NCBI GenBank assembly: GCA_964410215.1
Contig: CAYPHA010000005.1
Coordinates: 59,632 to 123,631, forward strand
Direction: 5' to 3'
Origin: CAYPHA01 sp964410215
Lineage (GTDB): Bacteria > Calditrichota > Calditrichia > Calditrichales > CAYPHA01
Length of the DNA: 64,000 bases
Below, piece after piece: positions 1 through 8,331 of the stretch (positions are counted from its first letter, which is position 1; every line of letters begins with the position of its first letter). The notes under the pieces were generated by a model that saw only the letters and a list, made by a program, of their open reading frames with translations, was not told the origin of the DNA and made no database searches. Position numbers and translations under genes: made by a program.

Positions 1-1
1 T

Positions 2-451
2 ATCGGACAGGAACAGGCCGTACCCCTGATTGCGCAGACAATTCAATATGTTGATAAACGGTTTTCCAACGATATTCTGAAAATTTATGATGCTCCCCCC
101 GGCACATCCTGCCCGGTCATCGAAGCCCTGAAAGATACCGACTTTGTCATACTTATTACCGAACCGACGCCTTTTGGACTTCATGACCTCAAACTGGCGG
201 TTGAAACAACCCGCGCCCTGCGGTTGCAATTCGGAGTCGTTATCAACCGTTACGGGATTGGGAATGAAGACGTCGTTCTTTACTGCAAAGCAGAAAACAT
301 TCCCGTACTGGCAAAAATCCCCAATGACCGGCGCATTGCAGAACTGTATTCGCGCGGGCAATTGATCTATAAAGCGATTCCTGAAGTTCGTCATCAGCTG
401 GAATATATTATCGACCATATACGCAGCGTGTATGCGGGAGTATTGCCATGA
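2..451 (+). CDS. MinD-superfamily P-loop ATPase, C-terminal part (5' end outside window)
   Basis: The open frame enters from the left edge and ends in TGA at 451, giving about 149 residues. It contains the Walker-B-like segment IYDAPPGTSCPVIEAL followed by VILITEPTPFGLHDLKLAV and VVINRYGIG, as in ferredoxin-containing MinD/ParA-type ATPases. The nucleotide-binding P-loop and any ferredoxin insert lie upstream of the window. Its stop overlaps the start of the next gene by 4 bases (ATGA), so the two are translationally coupled and probably work as a pair. In this family such tandem ATPases are thought to handle iron-sulfur or metallocofactor maturation; the exact role here is inferred. Confidence in the family is high, in the function low. 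Confidence 0.85.
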   Translation: MGQEQAVPLIAQTIQYVDKRFSNDILKIYDAPPGTSCPVIEALKDTDFVILITEPTPFGLHDLKLAVETTRALRLQFGVVINRYGIGNEDVVLYCKAENIPVLAKIPNDRRIAELYSRGQLIYKAIPEVRHQLEYIIDHIRSVYAGVLP

Positions 452-1338
452 AAGAGATCGTAATAATATCCGGAAAGGGAGGTACGGGTAAAACGTCGAT
501 TGCCGCCTCTTTTGCATTCCTTGCCGGCAGGGAGGCTGTTGTGGCCGATTGCGATGTGGATGCGGCGGATATGCATCTTTTACTGGAACCGGATTTCGGC
601 CGGACCGAAGATTTTTATAGTGGCTTTCTCGCTGAAATCGATGAAACGCGCTGCACCGACTGTGGCGTCTGTGCGGAAATATGCCGTTTCGATGCCATTC
701 CTGAAGTGGACGGTCATTTCCGGATTGACGCTCTGAATTGCGAGGGATGCGGCTATTGCGAGAAGATGTGCCCTGAAAAGGCCATCGCCCTGGCGGATTT
801 GAATGTGGGTAAATGGTATATTTCGAAGATCCGTTCGGGCAGCACGATGGTACACGCCCGGCTTGGGATCGGGGCCGAAAACTCCGGTAAGCTCGTTGCG
901 AAGGTCAAAGATGAAGCCAAACGCATTGCGGAAAGGGAAGGAACGGCATTCGTCCTGGTGGATGGGTCGCCTGGAGTGGGCTGCCCGGTCGTATCCTCAC
1001 TTACCGGCGCCCATTACGTGGTTCTGGTTACGGAGCCTACTGTTTCCGGGCTGCACGACCTGAAACGCGTATGTGAACTGGTTCAGAAATTCGGCATACC
1101 GGCCGGTTGCATAATCAATAAAGCAGATCTCAATCCGGAAATGACAGAGCGGATTGAAGACTTCCTGAAGCAGTCAGATATTACATTAATTTCCAGGTTA
1201 CCCTATGATGAAACGTTCACAAAGGCTATGGTAAACGGCCGGACGATTGTTGAATTCAGCAGAGACGGGCTGCGGGAACAAATGGAAAAGAGTTGGCAAA
1301 AGGTGGTGGAGGCTGTTGGGGAGGACTCTTTTAAGTAG
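448..1338 (+). CDS. MinD-superfamily ATPase with inserted 2[4Fe-4S] ferredoxin domain
   Basis: This 296-residue protein opens with the deviant Walker A motif GKGGTGKT (residues 9-16). A ferredoxin insert follows, with two four-cysteine clusters: C69, C72, C75, C79 and C98, C101, C104, C108. The ATPase core then resumes with LVDGSPGVGCPVVSSL and TEPTVSGLHDLKRV. It resembles the C-terminal part of the preceding gene and overlaps it by 4 bases, so the pair probably arose by duplication and may form a heterodimer. Together with the NifX-like gene downstream this resembles Mrp/NBP35-like Fe-S carrier modules of anaerobes. Cytoplasmic. The substrate cluster or client protein cannot be read from sequence. 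Confidence 0.92.
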   Translation: MKEIVIISGKGGTGKTSIAASFAFLAGREAVVADCDVDAADMHLLLEPDFGRTEDFYSGFLAEIDETRCTDCGVCAEICRFDAIPEVDGHFRIDALNCEGCGYCEKMCPEKAIALADLNVGKWYISKIRSGSTMVHARLGIGAENSGKLVAKVKDEAKRIAEREGTAFVLVDGSPGVGCPVVSSLTGAHYVVLVTEPTVSGLHDLKRVCELVQKFGIPAGCIINKADLNPEMTERIEDFLKQSDITLISRLPYDETFTKAMVNGRTIVEFSRDGLREQMEKSWQKVVEAVGEDSFK

Positions 1339-1339
1339 G

Positions 1340-1451
1340 AAGTAGGAATTGGGGAGATAATACAAAATACAAAATAAAAAATACAAAATACAAAGTTGGT
1401 CATGCAGTTGGTCTTTGGTATTTGGTGCTTAACGAAAGGTAGGTAGCATAA
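1340..1451. repeat. AT-rich intergenic stretch with 7-nt TACAAAA repeats and imperfect hairpin
   Basis: About 110 bases separate the ATPase gene from the NifX-like gene. Positions 1371-1395 hold several copies of a 7-nt unit TACAAAA. The segment ATACAAAATACAAAG is followed by CTTTGGTATTTGGT after a 17-base spacer, which gives an imperfect hairpin with two mismatches in the arm. The start of the next gene at 1452 is preceded by a GAAAGGTAGG-type ribosome-binding region. The hairpin could attenuate or process the operon mRNA, which is inference. Confidence 0.55.
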
Positions 1452-1793
1452 ATGAAAATTGCAATTACAGCGTATGGTGACGGATGGCGTGAGCAGGTTG
1501 ATATCCGTTTTGGCAGGGCCAAAGGTTTTTTTATTATTGACACGGAGACCGGAGAGACATCCTATATTGATAATTCCAAAAACGTGGATGCGGCACATGG
1601 CGCGGGCCTCAGTGCGGCACAAGCCATTGCTGATGCCGGTATTCATGAATTGATTACGGGTAAAGTCGGTCCTAAAGCCGGATCGGTTTTAAAAACGGCC
1701 GGCGTAAAGGTCTTAGGCGGTATCGGCTATACGTCCATTGAAGATGCCTATGACCGTTACAGGAAAGGAGCACTTACGGAACAAGTCCTTTAA
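1452..1793 (+). CDS. NifB/NifX-like dinitrogenase iron-molybdenum cofactor domain protein
   Basis: The 113-residue protein has the typical opening MKIAITAYGD followed by VDIRFGRAKGFFIIDTETG and a GAGLSAAQAIADAGI segment. These are hallmarks of the NifX/NifB C-terminal (Nitro_FeMo-Co) fold. Members bind Fe-S or FeMo-cofactor precursors, but stand-alone copies beside MinD-ferredoxin ATPases are common in organisms that do not fix nitrogen. No nif genes are visible in this window. The gene is in line with the upstream ATPases and probably co-transcribed with them. A role in storing or carrying a metal cluster is inferred. Confidence 0.9.
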   Translation: MKIAITAYGDGWREQVDIRFGRAKGFFIIDTETGETSYIDNSKNVDAAHGAGLSAAQAIADAGIHELITGKVGPKAGSVLKTAGVKVLGGIGYTSIEDAYDRYRKGALTEQVL

Positions 1794-1862
1794 CGGCCGC
1801 AGTCAGGACTGTTAATGGATTTGTGTGCTCATAACATTAAATCGTAAAAGAAGGAGAGCATT

Positions 1863-2207
1863 ATGCCAGGAGGAGATCGTACCGGTCCACTGGGCGAAGG
1901 CCCGATGACCGGAAGGCAATTAGGTTACGGCGCAGGTTATCAGAGCCCCGGCTACACCCGCGGCGGCGGATGGGGCGGAGGTCGCGGATTTTTTGGCCGT
2001 GGACGTCGTTTCCTGGGCAGATTGGCCGGACAGGGCCGTGGATTCGGAGCGGGTTATATGGAAAGTGATGTGAATTATCCCGAGAACCAGCCACAGTCCA
2101 CAGACAGCATCGAAGGTTTAAAATCGGATGTACAGGCACTGAAAGGGAGTTTGAAGACAATTCTGGAACGTCTGGACACTCTCACCGGCAGGCAGGAAGA
2201 GAAATAA
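1863..2207 (+). CDS. Small Gly/Arg-rich DUF5320-type protein
   Basis: The 114-residue protein begins MPGGDRTGPLGEGPMTGR, the signature N-terminus of DUF5320 proteins. A glycine/arginine-rich middle (about residues 20-60, many GG, RG and FG) comes next. The C-terminus is short and polar and predicted to be helical (SIEGLKSDVQALKGSLKTIL), probably a coiled coil for oligomerisation. The ATG is preceded by AAGGAGAG at good spacing. Proteins of this type are regularly found beside NifX-like and MinD-ferredoxin genes in anaerobes, as here, but their biochemical role is unknown. It closes the operon; a strong terminator follows. Confidence 0.85.
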   Translation: MPGGDRTGPLGEGPMTGRQLGYGAGYQSPGYTRGGGWGGGRGFFGRGRRFLGRLAGQGRGFGAGYMESDVNYPENQPQSTDSIEGLKSDVQALKGSLKTILERLDTLTGRQEEK

Positions 2208-2231
2208 TACCCGGTCTGTTCTTATAACCAG

Positions 2232-2265
2232 TTAAGCGTCCCTGCTAAACTGCGGGGACGCTTAA
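2232..2265. terminator. Bidirectional intrinsic terminator
   Basis: A perfect 11-bp inverted repeat, TTAAGCGTCCC (2232-2242) and GGGACGCTTAA (2255-2265), has a 12-base loop and is followed on the plus strand by TCTTT. It lies between convergent genes and its right arm overlaps the cheD stop codon, so it can serve both the plus-strand operon and the minus-strand chemotaxis operon. Confidence 0.85.
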
Positions 2266-2774
2266 TCTTTAGTTTCCGTGCTGCGTTTGATTATCTTTTT
2301 CAGTAACACCGTTCCACTGTCCGTATGGTAGATAATCTTCCTGCCCTGATCACCACCTACATGAGAGCTGATAACAGGTATATGATGCTCCTTCAGGAGT
2401 TGCTCTGCAATCATGATATTCTGTTCACCGATCTTCATGGAATTTTTTCCACTGGTGAGGATAGTGGCACCACCAAAGATTTTCGCGCGGAGATCTTCCT
2501 TAGCACTTCCCGTCTGGAACATTTTTTCAATCAGTTTTTCCGTTGCAATATTTCCGTATTTAGGGGAATGGAGGCTTCTTCCATTCCAGAGAGGCAGGAG
2601 ATAATGATTAATGCCGCCGGTTTTACGCACCTTGTCCCATATACAGACAGCGACACAGGATCCCAGTATGGTAGTTACCATGTGAGGTACGGTAGCTACA
2701 AACAGGTTTCCCGGGTAGAGGAAAAAACTTTTTCTGACAACATCCACATTTGATCCGCTGAGTATATTTTTCAA
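2262..2774 (-). CDS. cheD: Chemoreceptor glutamine deamidase CheD
   Basis: The 170-residue protein carries the CheD core: TTILGSCVAVCIWD with catalytic Cys40 and GGINHYLLP with catalytic His57. Further on come IFGGATILTSG and IGEQNIMIAEQLL. CheD deamidates glutamines in chemoreceptors and often interacts with CheC or CheY. The start is TTG at 2774: an in-frame stop lies 8 codons upstream and GGTGGA precedes it at usable spacing. It is the last gene of the minus-strand chemotaxis operon and ends inside the shared terminator. No receptor gene is present in the window, so its substrates are encoded elsewhere. Confidence 0.93.
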   Translation of the reverse strand: MKNILSGSNVDVVRKSFFLYPGNLFVATVPHMVTTILGSCVAVCIWDKVRKTGGINHYLLPLWNGRSLHSPKYGNIATEKLIEKMFQTGSAKEDLRAKIFGGATILTSGKNSMKIGEQNIMIAEQLLKEHHIPVISSHVGGDQGRKIIYHTDSGTVLLKKIIKRSTETKD

Positions 2775-2856
2775 CGCAATTCCACCAGGACCAGGTCGAT
2801 TTGATTACCGGTTACAGGTATCTGCTTTTGAGAATTCTGCAATGCAGGCATAAAAA

Positions 2857-3747
2857 TTATAATTCCTGTACATCATCGAAAAAAACTTCATCGCCACCTT
2901 CCCCGGTCGCCTGTTCCGTCAATTCAGTCGTATCTTTGGGCAGGGTCACATAAAACCGGTTACCCCTTTTGCTGTCACTTTCAACATGTATGCTTCCGCC
3001 GATCATTTCCAGCAGATCACGGGTCAGTGAGAGTCCCAGGCCATGTCCCTTATGCCGTTTTGTACTTCCTGTTTCCAGCTGTTTAAAGCGGTCAAATATG
3101 ACATTCCTATTAGGCTGGTTGATGAGGTCGCCAAAGTTTTGGACACAAATATCGATTTTCTCCTCCGACTGTTCGCAACTGACCGTGACCTGAGAGTTTT
3201 CGGCACCGTATTCAATCGCATTGTCAATAAGATTAGAAAAAATCAGGTGTAATTTATCCACATCGGAATGAACAGTTACGGGGCCGTTTTCCCCTGTTTT
3301 AACGCTAATACGGATTTGTTTTTCATCAGATATGTGCCTGAAGGTTTCGACCACTGTCGTCAAGAGATCTCTGACAGATACCGTACCCATCGTTACGAAA
3401 CATTCTCCGCCTTCGAGTTCTGCAGAGGTAAAAATATTCTTCAGTTGGAAATCGAGGTTGAAGGATTCACGGTAAATTGTCGAGGCAAATTTCACAACGG
3501 TTTCAGGATCGCTTTCTGCGATGGCATATATGGAACGGGCAAGCCCCATTATGGAGGACAGGGGATTATTGATTTCATTACGAATATTGGAAAGGAAGTT
3601 GCTTTTCAGAGCCTCGGATTCCTCCAGTTTTTTATTTACTTCCTTTAACCGTATCATCAGGCGTTCCGTTTCTGTCAGCGAGTTTTTTGTCTCGTTAAAA
3701 CGTTGCCTGATTTCGTTTAACAGTTCATCGTCACTGAGTTTTACCAC
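2857..3747 (-). CDS. Histidine-kinase-like ATPase protein lacking the phosphoacceptor His
   Basis: This soluble protein of 296 residues has an N-terminal coiled coil (about 1-48), a HisKA-like helix pair (about 49-110) and a HATPase_c domain (about 150-275). The HATPase domain has N-box NLIDNAIEYG and G-box GHGLGLSLTRDLLEM. The H-box reads FLSNIRNEINNPLSS. Compared with the usual F-L-x-N-x-S-H-E-x-R-x-P-L pattern, the phosphorylated His is replaced by Asn57. The ATP-binding domain looks intact. The start is GTG with GGGAG upstream. It sits between cheB and cheD in the Che operon and may act as an ATP-dependent scaffold or modulator rather than a phosphodonor; that role is inference. Confidence 0.85.
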   Translation of the reverse strand: MVKLSDDELLNEIRQRFNETKNSLTETERLMIRLKEVNKKLEESEALKSNFLSNIRNEINNPLSSIMGLARSIYAIAESDPETVVKFASTIYRESFNLDFQLKNIFTSAELEGGECFVTMGTVSVRDLLTTVVETFRHISDEKQIRISVKTGENGPVTVHSDVDKLHLIFSNLIDNAIEYGAENSQVTVSCEQSEEKIDICVQNFGDLINQPNRNVIFDRFKQLETGSTKRHKGHGLGLSLTRDLLEMIGGSIHVESDSKRGNRFYVTLPKDTTELTEQATGEGGDEVFFDDVQEL

Positions 3748-3768
3748 GTCATTCTCCCTGCTATTCGA

Positions 3769-4836
3769 CTAATCACGACACATACTCAAAGCGACTGAAG
3801 CAATATTTTTAAGGGAAACAACTTTATGAGCCGCTCCGATTTTCACTGCTTCTGCAGGCATACCATATACGACACAGGATTTTTCGTCCTGGGCAATCGT
3901 CTGCGCACCGGCCTCTTTCATTTCCAGAAGGCCCCGTGCCCCGTCATCACCCATTCCCGTCATAATGATACCTACCGTATTTTTTCCTCCATACCGGGCT
4001 GCGGAACGAAACAGCACATCCACCGATGGACGGTGCCGGTTAACGAGGGGTCCTTCTTTTATCTCGGCATAGTACTTTGCTCCGCTTCTTTTGAGGAGCA
4101 TGTGTTTATTTCCGGGAGCAATCAAGGCATGGCCACGGAGAACGCTGTCGCCATCCTCAGCTTCCTTTACAGTGATCTGACAAAGCCCGTTGAGGCGGTT
4201 GGCAAAAGCACGCGTGAAATTTTCGGGCATATGCTGAACAATGACAATCCCCGGAGAATCGGGAGGCAAGGCTTCCAGAAAAATGCGTAAGGCCTCGGTT
4301 CCACCCGTTGAGGCACCCACCGCAATAATTTTATCCGTCGTCTGCAGCATGGCACGCGACGCGCTTTTAGAAAGCACCGCATCAGCAGACAGTTTCGGCT
4401 CCACCTGTTTTTTTGGCGAGATTCTGTTCAGTTTGGCCTTTGAAGCAGCCTTCACCGCATCGCAAATAATAATTCTCGATTCTTCCAAAAACTGTTTTAC
4501 CCCGAGACGGGGTTTCTGAATGATCTCTACAGCGCCGTATTCCAAGGCCTTTATGGTTGTTTCAGACCCTTGTTCCGTCAGACTTGAAACCATCACTACA
4601 GGCATGGGATGCTGGCTCATGATTTTCTGGAGGAAGGATATACCGTCCATACGGGGCATTTCCACATCCAGCGTGATCACATCCGGTTTAATCTGGCGTA
4701 TTTTGCTCGCCGCCATAAACGGATCGGCGGCAGATCCAATCACTTCAATATCCGGGTCCGAATTCAGCATATCCGTCAACACCTGACGCACGACGGCTGA
4801 ATCATCGACAACCAGAACGTTAATTTTCTTACTCAT
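3769..4836 (-). CDS. cheB: Protein-glutamate methylesterase/glutamine deamidase CheB
   Basis: The 355-residue protein has a receiver domain (about 1-125: acidic pair D11/D12, phosphorylation site D57 in TLDVEMPRMDG). After a linker comes the methylesterase domain, with catalytic Ser in VGASTGGTEAL, His in VIVQHMPENF and Asp in MTGMGDDGARG. CheB removes methyl groups from chemoreceptor glutamates and is activated by phosphorylation from CheA. AAGGAGGAAGG lies immediately before the ATG. It follows cheR by 9 bases, so adaptation enzymes are co-expressed. Confidence 0.96.
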   Translation of the reverse strand: MSKKINVLVVDDSAVVRQVLTDMLNSDPDIEVIGSAADPFMAASKIRQIKPDVITLDVEMPRMDGISFLQKIMSQHPMPVVMVSSLTEQGSETTIKALEYGAVEIIQKPRLGVKQFLEESRIIICDAVKAASKAKLNRISPKKQVEPKLSADAVLSKSASRAMLQTTDKIIAVGASTGGTEALRIFLEALPPDSPGIVIVQHMPENFTRAFANRLNGLCQITVKEAEDGDSVLRGHALIAPGNKHMLLKRSGAKYYAEIKEGPLVNRHRPSVDVLFRSAARYGGKNTVGIIMTGMGDDGARGLLEMKEAGAQTIAQDEKSCVVYGMPAEAVKIGAAHKVVSLKNIASVALSMCRD

Positions 4837-4845
4837 CCTTCCTCC

Positions 4846-5709
4846 TTACAATTTTCTGTATATTGTAGGAGCAACATTTTTAAATGGAACGTTGAGCCTG
4901 TTCAGTGTTTCCGAGTGGCCGATGAACAGAAAACCGCCGGGAAGCAAATTATCATAAAATTTTTCCATCAGTTCTTTCTGGAGATTCATATCAAAATAGA
5001 TAATGACATTTCGACAAAAAATAACATGCACCTTTTCTTTTAAACGGAATGCGTCCAGAAAATTCAATTGCTGAAAAGAAATTCTTTTTCTAATTTCCGG
5101 TACCACCCGTACCAGATTCTTCTTTGGATCCTTATTTTTAAGCAAATATTTTTTGCGGAAATTCATGGGAACCGGCGCAACCTGCTGTTTTGTATAGATA
5201 CCGGCCATAGCCTTCTCCAGCACTTCTGTTGAAACATCTGTTGCCAGAATGCGGTAGTTAAAATCCGGATTATCTTCCGCGAAGGCATTCAGGACCATGG
5301 CAATGGTATATGGTTCCTCGCCTGTAGAACATCCGGCACTCCAGATCCGTACCGGACCCTTTCCTTTTGCTTCAACGATTTCAGGAATTGCATTCCGGAT
5401 CAGATAGGTAAAATGGGCGGACTCCCTGAAGAAATCCGTCTTGTTGGTAGAGACCGCGTTGACCATGTGCGTGATTTCTTCTTCACTTTCCGTTTCAAAT
5501 ATGTAATCACAATAGGTTTCAAAAGAATTTATACCGAGGACGCGAAGCCGTTTCAACAAGCGGCTCTGCAACATGGTCTTTTTAACCGGTGGCATTTTTA
5601 TACCATAGCCTGTCTCGATAAATGCACCCAGCTTTCGGAAAACCCTTTCAGACATCTCAAGGTTGGACAGACTTTTTTCGGTTGTATTCATCAATTCATG
5701 TTCCTCCAT
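4846..5709 (-). CDS. cheR: Chemotaxis protein methyltransferase CheR
   Basis: The 287-residue protein has the helical CheR N-domain (about 15-90) and a SAM-binding methyltransferase domain with RIWSAGCSTGEEPYTIAM, ILATDVSTEVLEKA and VHVIFCRNVIIYFD. It methylates glutamates of chemoreceptors using S-adenosylmethionine. The given start is the first ATG; a second ATG six codons in (5691) has GGAGGA 11 bases before it and could be the true start. Its neighbours are cheB downstream and cheA upstream, with 130 bases between cheA and cheR in which I see no gene. Confidence 0.95.
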   Translation of the reverse strand: MEEHELMNTTEKSLSNLEMSERVFRKLGAFIETGYGIKMPPVKKTMLQSRLLKRLRVLGINSFETYCDYIFETESEEEITHMVNAVSTNKTDFFRESAHFTYLIRNAIPEIVEAKGKGPVRIWSAGCSTGEEPYTIAMVLNAFAEDNPDFNYRILATDVSTEVLEKAMAGIYTKQQVAPVPMNFRKKYLLKNKDPKKNLVRVVPEIRKRISFQQLNFLDAFRLKEKVHVIFCRNVIIYFDMNLQKELMEKFYDNLLPGGFLFIGHSETLNRLNVPFKNVAPTIYRKL

Positions 5710-5839
5710 GACCGGATTGTGTTAATGTCCTCAGGAGCGGTGTTGTAGTTGAAAGGTCAATCCGTTATCCATATATCACCACTTCCCTGTCGAGTCAGCT
5801 TCCCCATTGGCCCATATTACTTTGAGCATAATGATTCGT

Positions 5840-7966
5840 CTACACCATATTCAGCTTTCTGTTCCTCTGTCGGAGATATTCACTTTCGGTTTTAACAACA
5901 AGCTCTTCCAGTTTATTGACATCCAGAATCAGGGCCACCCTTCCGTTCCCCAGGATAGTAGCTCCGGAGAGACCTTCAACCCCTTCGTAAACTTTTCCGA
6001 GGGTTTTAATGACGGTTTGGTATTGACCGATGATGTTGTCCACTTTAATACCGGTTCGGGTATTATTGATGTTAGCAACTACAATTTGTTCGTACACAGG
6101 GCGTTCACCTTCAATATGGAAAAATTCCCGAAGCGAAATATAAGGGAGCATTTCACCCCTTAGCTCGATCAGTCTTCTGTCAGAGGTATTCCGGGACTGT
6201 CTATTATTAATTTCAAAACATTCTTCGACACTCGAGAGCGGAATGATATAATTTTCCCGGGCAACCTGGACATGCAGCCCGTCTATAATAGCCAGTGTCA
6301 ATGGTAGTTTTATAGTGAATGTAGTCCCATGGTCTTTTTGACTTCGGATTTCGATTGTTCCCCTCAGCTTTTCTATAGCGGTTTTTACCACATCCAGTCC
6401 GACGCCACGTCCGGAAACATTTGTCACACTGGCAGCAGTGGAAAAGCCGGCCTGGAATATCAGCGCATAGATTTCCTGGTCCGTCAAATCCGCATCCTCC
6501 GTAATCAACCCTCTCTCCACCCCTTTGGCGTGTATGGCATCTTTGTTCATCCCGGCTCCGTCATCTTCGATTTTTATGACGACATGGGCACCGGCATGCG
6601 CTGCTGAAAGCCGTACATTTCCTTCCACGGGTTTACCCTTTTCCTGACGCGAATCAGGTTGTTCTATGCCATGATCGATACAATTCCTGATCAGGTGTAC
6701 GAGTGGATCATTGAGTTGCTCCAGTACCGTTTTATCGAGTTCGGTCTCTTCACCACTGGTGGTGAAGGTAATGTTTTTATCCAGATCCCTGGAAAGATCA
6801 CGCACAAGCCGGTTGAATTTAGAGAACAGCGTGCCGATGGGCATCATGCGAATGTTCATGGCACTGTCCCGCAATTCTCCGATAAGCCGATCCATCTCCT
6901 CAGCCAGTGCACGCAATTCGGGATCGGCATTAGCATTTCCCAGCTCATTCAACCGCGCACCGCTGGTTACCAGTTCTCCAACCATATTGACCAGGTTATC
7001 AAGCTTTGTCAATGGAACACGCAGACTGTTAACCTGCTGTTTCCCTGCCCTGTTTTTCCGAAGTTCATTCATGTGCCGCTGCTCTGAAAGGGCAGAGTTC
7101 ACTTTTTCTTTACTGACAAGTTCATTTTCTACAAGCGTTTCACCGATTTTCTTACGATTTTTTAAAACGTTCCGAATGGATTCTGCATCCGTATATCCAC
7201 GTTCAACCAGAATTTCACCGAGTTTTTTATGTGCTCCAGCCGTATCAAACGGTTCCGCTACCTGAATTTCTTTAATCTCAATATCGCAGTTATCCTCTAC
7301 GAAAATAAAAACATCACGAATCGCGTCGATTCCTTTTGTAGTAGTAATAAAAATATCCCAGTGAATATAACATGCATCCGGTTCAATCTCCGACAATGCC
7401 GGTACCAACCCGGTTTGAGCAATCATACTGGATTCACCGAGCTCCCGCAGTTCATCGAGCAGGAATGCGGGATTCGTGCCATAGGAAAAAATATCCGGGT
7501 GAGGCTTAAAAAAGACAAGATAAACAGCAGGCTGGTTTTCTTCCGGAAGCGACTCCGCTTTATCCCCTGCGGACAGCTTTGCTTCCACTGGCTCTAAGGA
7601 CAGCATTTCCTTAAAACCGGCCATGATAGCGACGATGCGTGCATCCTGCTGCCAGTCCTTATCGGCATTTTCCAGCATTTCAAGAATACAATCTTTGGCA
7701 GCCAGGGTTGCATCGATCAATTCACGGTTGACTTCCAGTTTATCGCTGCGCACCAGTTCATACACGTCTTCAATATGATGGGTAAAGGTGGAAATGAAGT
7801 TAAAACCAAACATGGCTGCAGATCCTTTGATGGTATGCAAACAACGGAATACGCTCCCGATATTGGCCTCATCATCAGGAATCTCTTCCAGAACGAGCAG
7901 CGACGATTCGAGTTCTTCCAGCAGCTCATAGGTTTCATCGATAAATTTTTGAATGATATGTTCCAT
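5840..7966 (-). CDS. cheA: Chemotaxis sensor histidine kinase CheA
   Basis: About 708 residues. The HPt domain carries the phosphorylated His near residue 45 in FRCLHTIKGSAAMFG. A divergent P2-like region follows (about 130-250). A short segment (about 248-310) has two repeats, KLGEILVERGYTDAESI and KIGETLVENELVSKEKV, resembling motifs in MshE/GspE N-terminal domains. Next are the dimerisation helices (VPLTKLDNLVNMVGELV), the ATPase domain (LIRNCIDHGIE, DDGAGM, GRGVGLDVV) and a CheW-like domain. CheA links receptors to CheY and CheB. The ATG at 7966 overlaps the cheY TGA by one base; a GTG one codon earlier is the alternative. No separate cheW is nearby. Confidence 0.96.
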   Translation of the reverse strand: MEHIIQKFIDETYELLEELESSLLVLEEIPDDEANIGSVFRCLHTIKGSAAMFGFNFISTFTHHIEDVYELVRSDKLEVNRELIDATLAAKDCILEMLENADKDWQQDARIVAIMAGFKEMLSLEPVEAKLSAGDKAESLPEENQPAVYLVFFKPHPDIFSYGTNPAFLLDELRELGESSMIAQTGLVPALSEIEPDACYIHWDIFITTTKGIDAIRDVFIFVEDNCDIEIKEIQVAEPFDTAGAHKKLGEILVERGYTDAESIRNVLKNRKKIGETLVENELVSKEKVNSALSEQRHMNELRKNRAGKQQVNSLRVPLTKLDNLVNMVGELVTSGARLNELGNANADPELRALAEEMDRLIGELRDSAMNIRMMPIGTLFSKFNRLVRDLSRDLDKNITFTTSGEETELDKTVLEQLNDPLVHLIRNCIDHGIEQPDSRQEKGKPVEGNVRLSAAHAGAHVVIKIEDDGAGMNKDAIHAKGVERGLITEDADLTDQEIYALIFQAGFSTAASVTNVSGRGVGLDVVKTAIEKLRGTIEIRSQKDHGTTFTIKLPLTLAIIDGLHVQVARENYIIPLSSVEECFEINNRQSRNTSDRRLIELRGEMLPYISLREFFHIEGERPVYEQIVVANINNTRTGIKVDNIIGQYQTVIKTLGKVYEGVEGLSGATILGNGRVALILDVNKLEELVVKTESEYLRQRNRKLNMV

Positions 7967-8331
7967 CACCTTAATACCTTTTTTACAACGGCTACTAATT
8001 GTTCGGGCTGAAATGGCTTGACAATCCAGCCGGTGGCGCCGGCCGCCTTGCCTTCCTGTTTCTTCCCGGCCTGCGATTCTGTCGTCAGCATGATGATAGG
8101 AATATATCTGTATTTAGGGTTAGCCCTGATTTGACGGATCAGTTGAATACCGTCCATTTCAGGCATATTAAGGTCCGTTACAACCATATCGACCGACGTG
8201 CCGGCAAGTTTGTTTACCGCATCTTTTCCATTACTGGCTTCCACGATGTCATAGCCTTCTTTACTGAGGGTGAAGCTTACGAGTTGCCGGACACTGGCAG
8301 CATCATCCACCGTCATTATTTTTTTGGACAT
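7966..8331 (-). CDS. cheY: Chemotaxis response regulator CheY
   Basis: A single receiver domain of 121 residues: acidic pocket D9/D10, phosphoacceptor D53 in VVTDLNMPEMDG, conserved Thr in IIMLTTES and the lysine in WIVKPFQPEQ. It lacks an output domain, as expected for the diffusible regulator that binds the flagellar switch or a partner. GGGAGG is well placed before the ATG, which overlaps the STAS-gene stop by one base (TAATG). It is coupled to cheA on the other side. Whether the output is flagellar cannot be told because no motility gene is in the window. Confidence 0.95.
   Translation of the reverse strand: MSKKIMTVDDAASVRQLVSFTLSKEGYDIVEASNGKDAVNKLAGTSVDMVVTDLNMPEMDGIQLIRQIRANPKYRYIPIIMLTTESQAGKKQEGKAAGATGWIVKPFQPEQLVAVVKKVLR

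Noticed and set aside
1452..1793. Nitrogen-fixation locus based on the NifX-like protein
   Set aside because: No nifHDK, nifE or nifN genes in the window; stand-alone NifX-like proteins beside MinD-ferredoxin ATPases are widespread in non-fixers.
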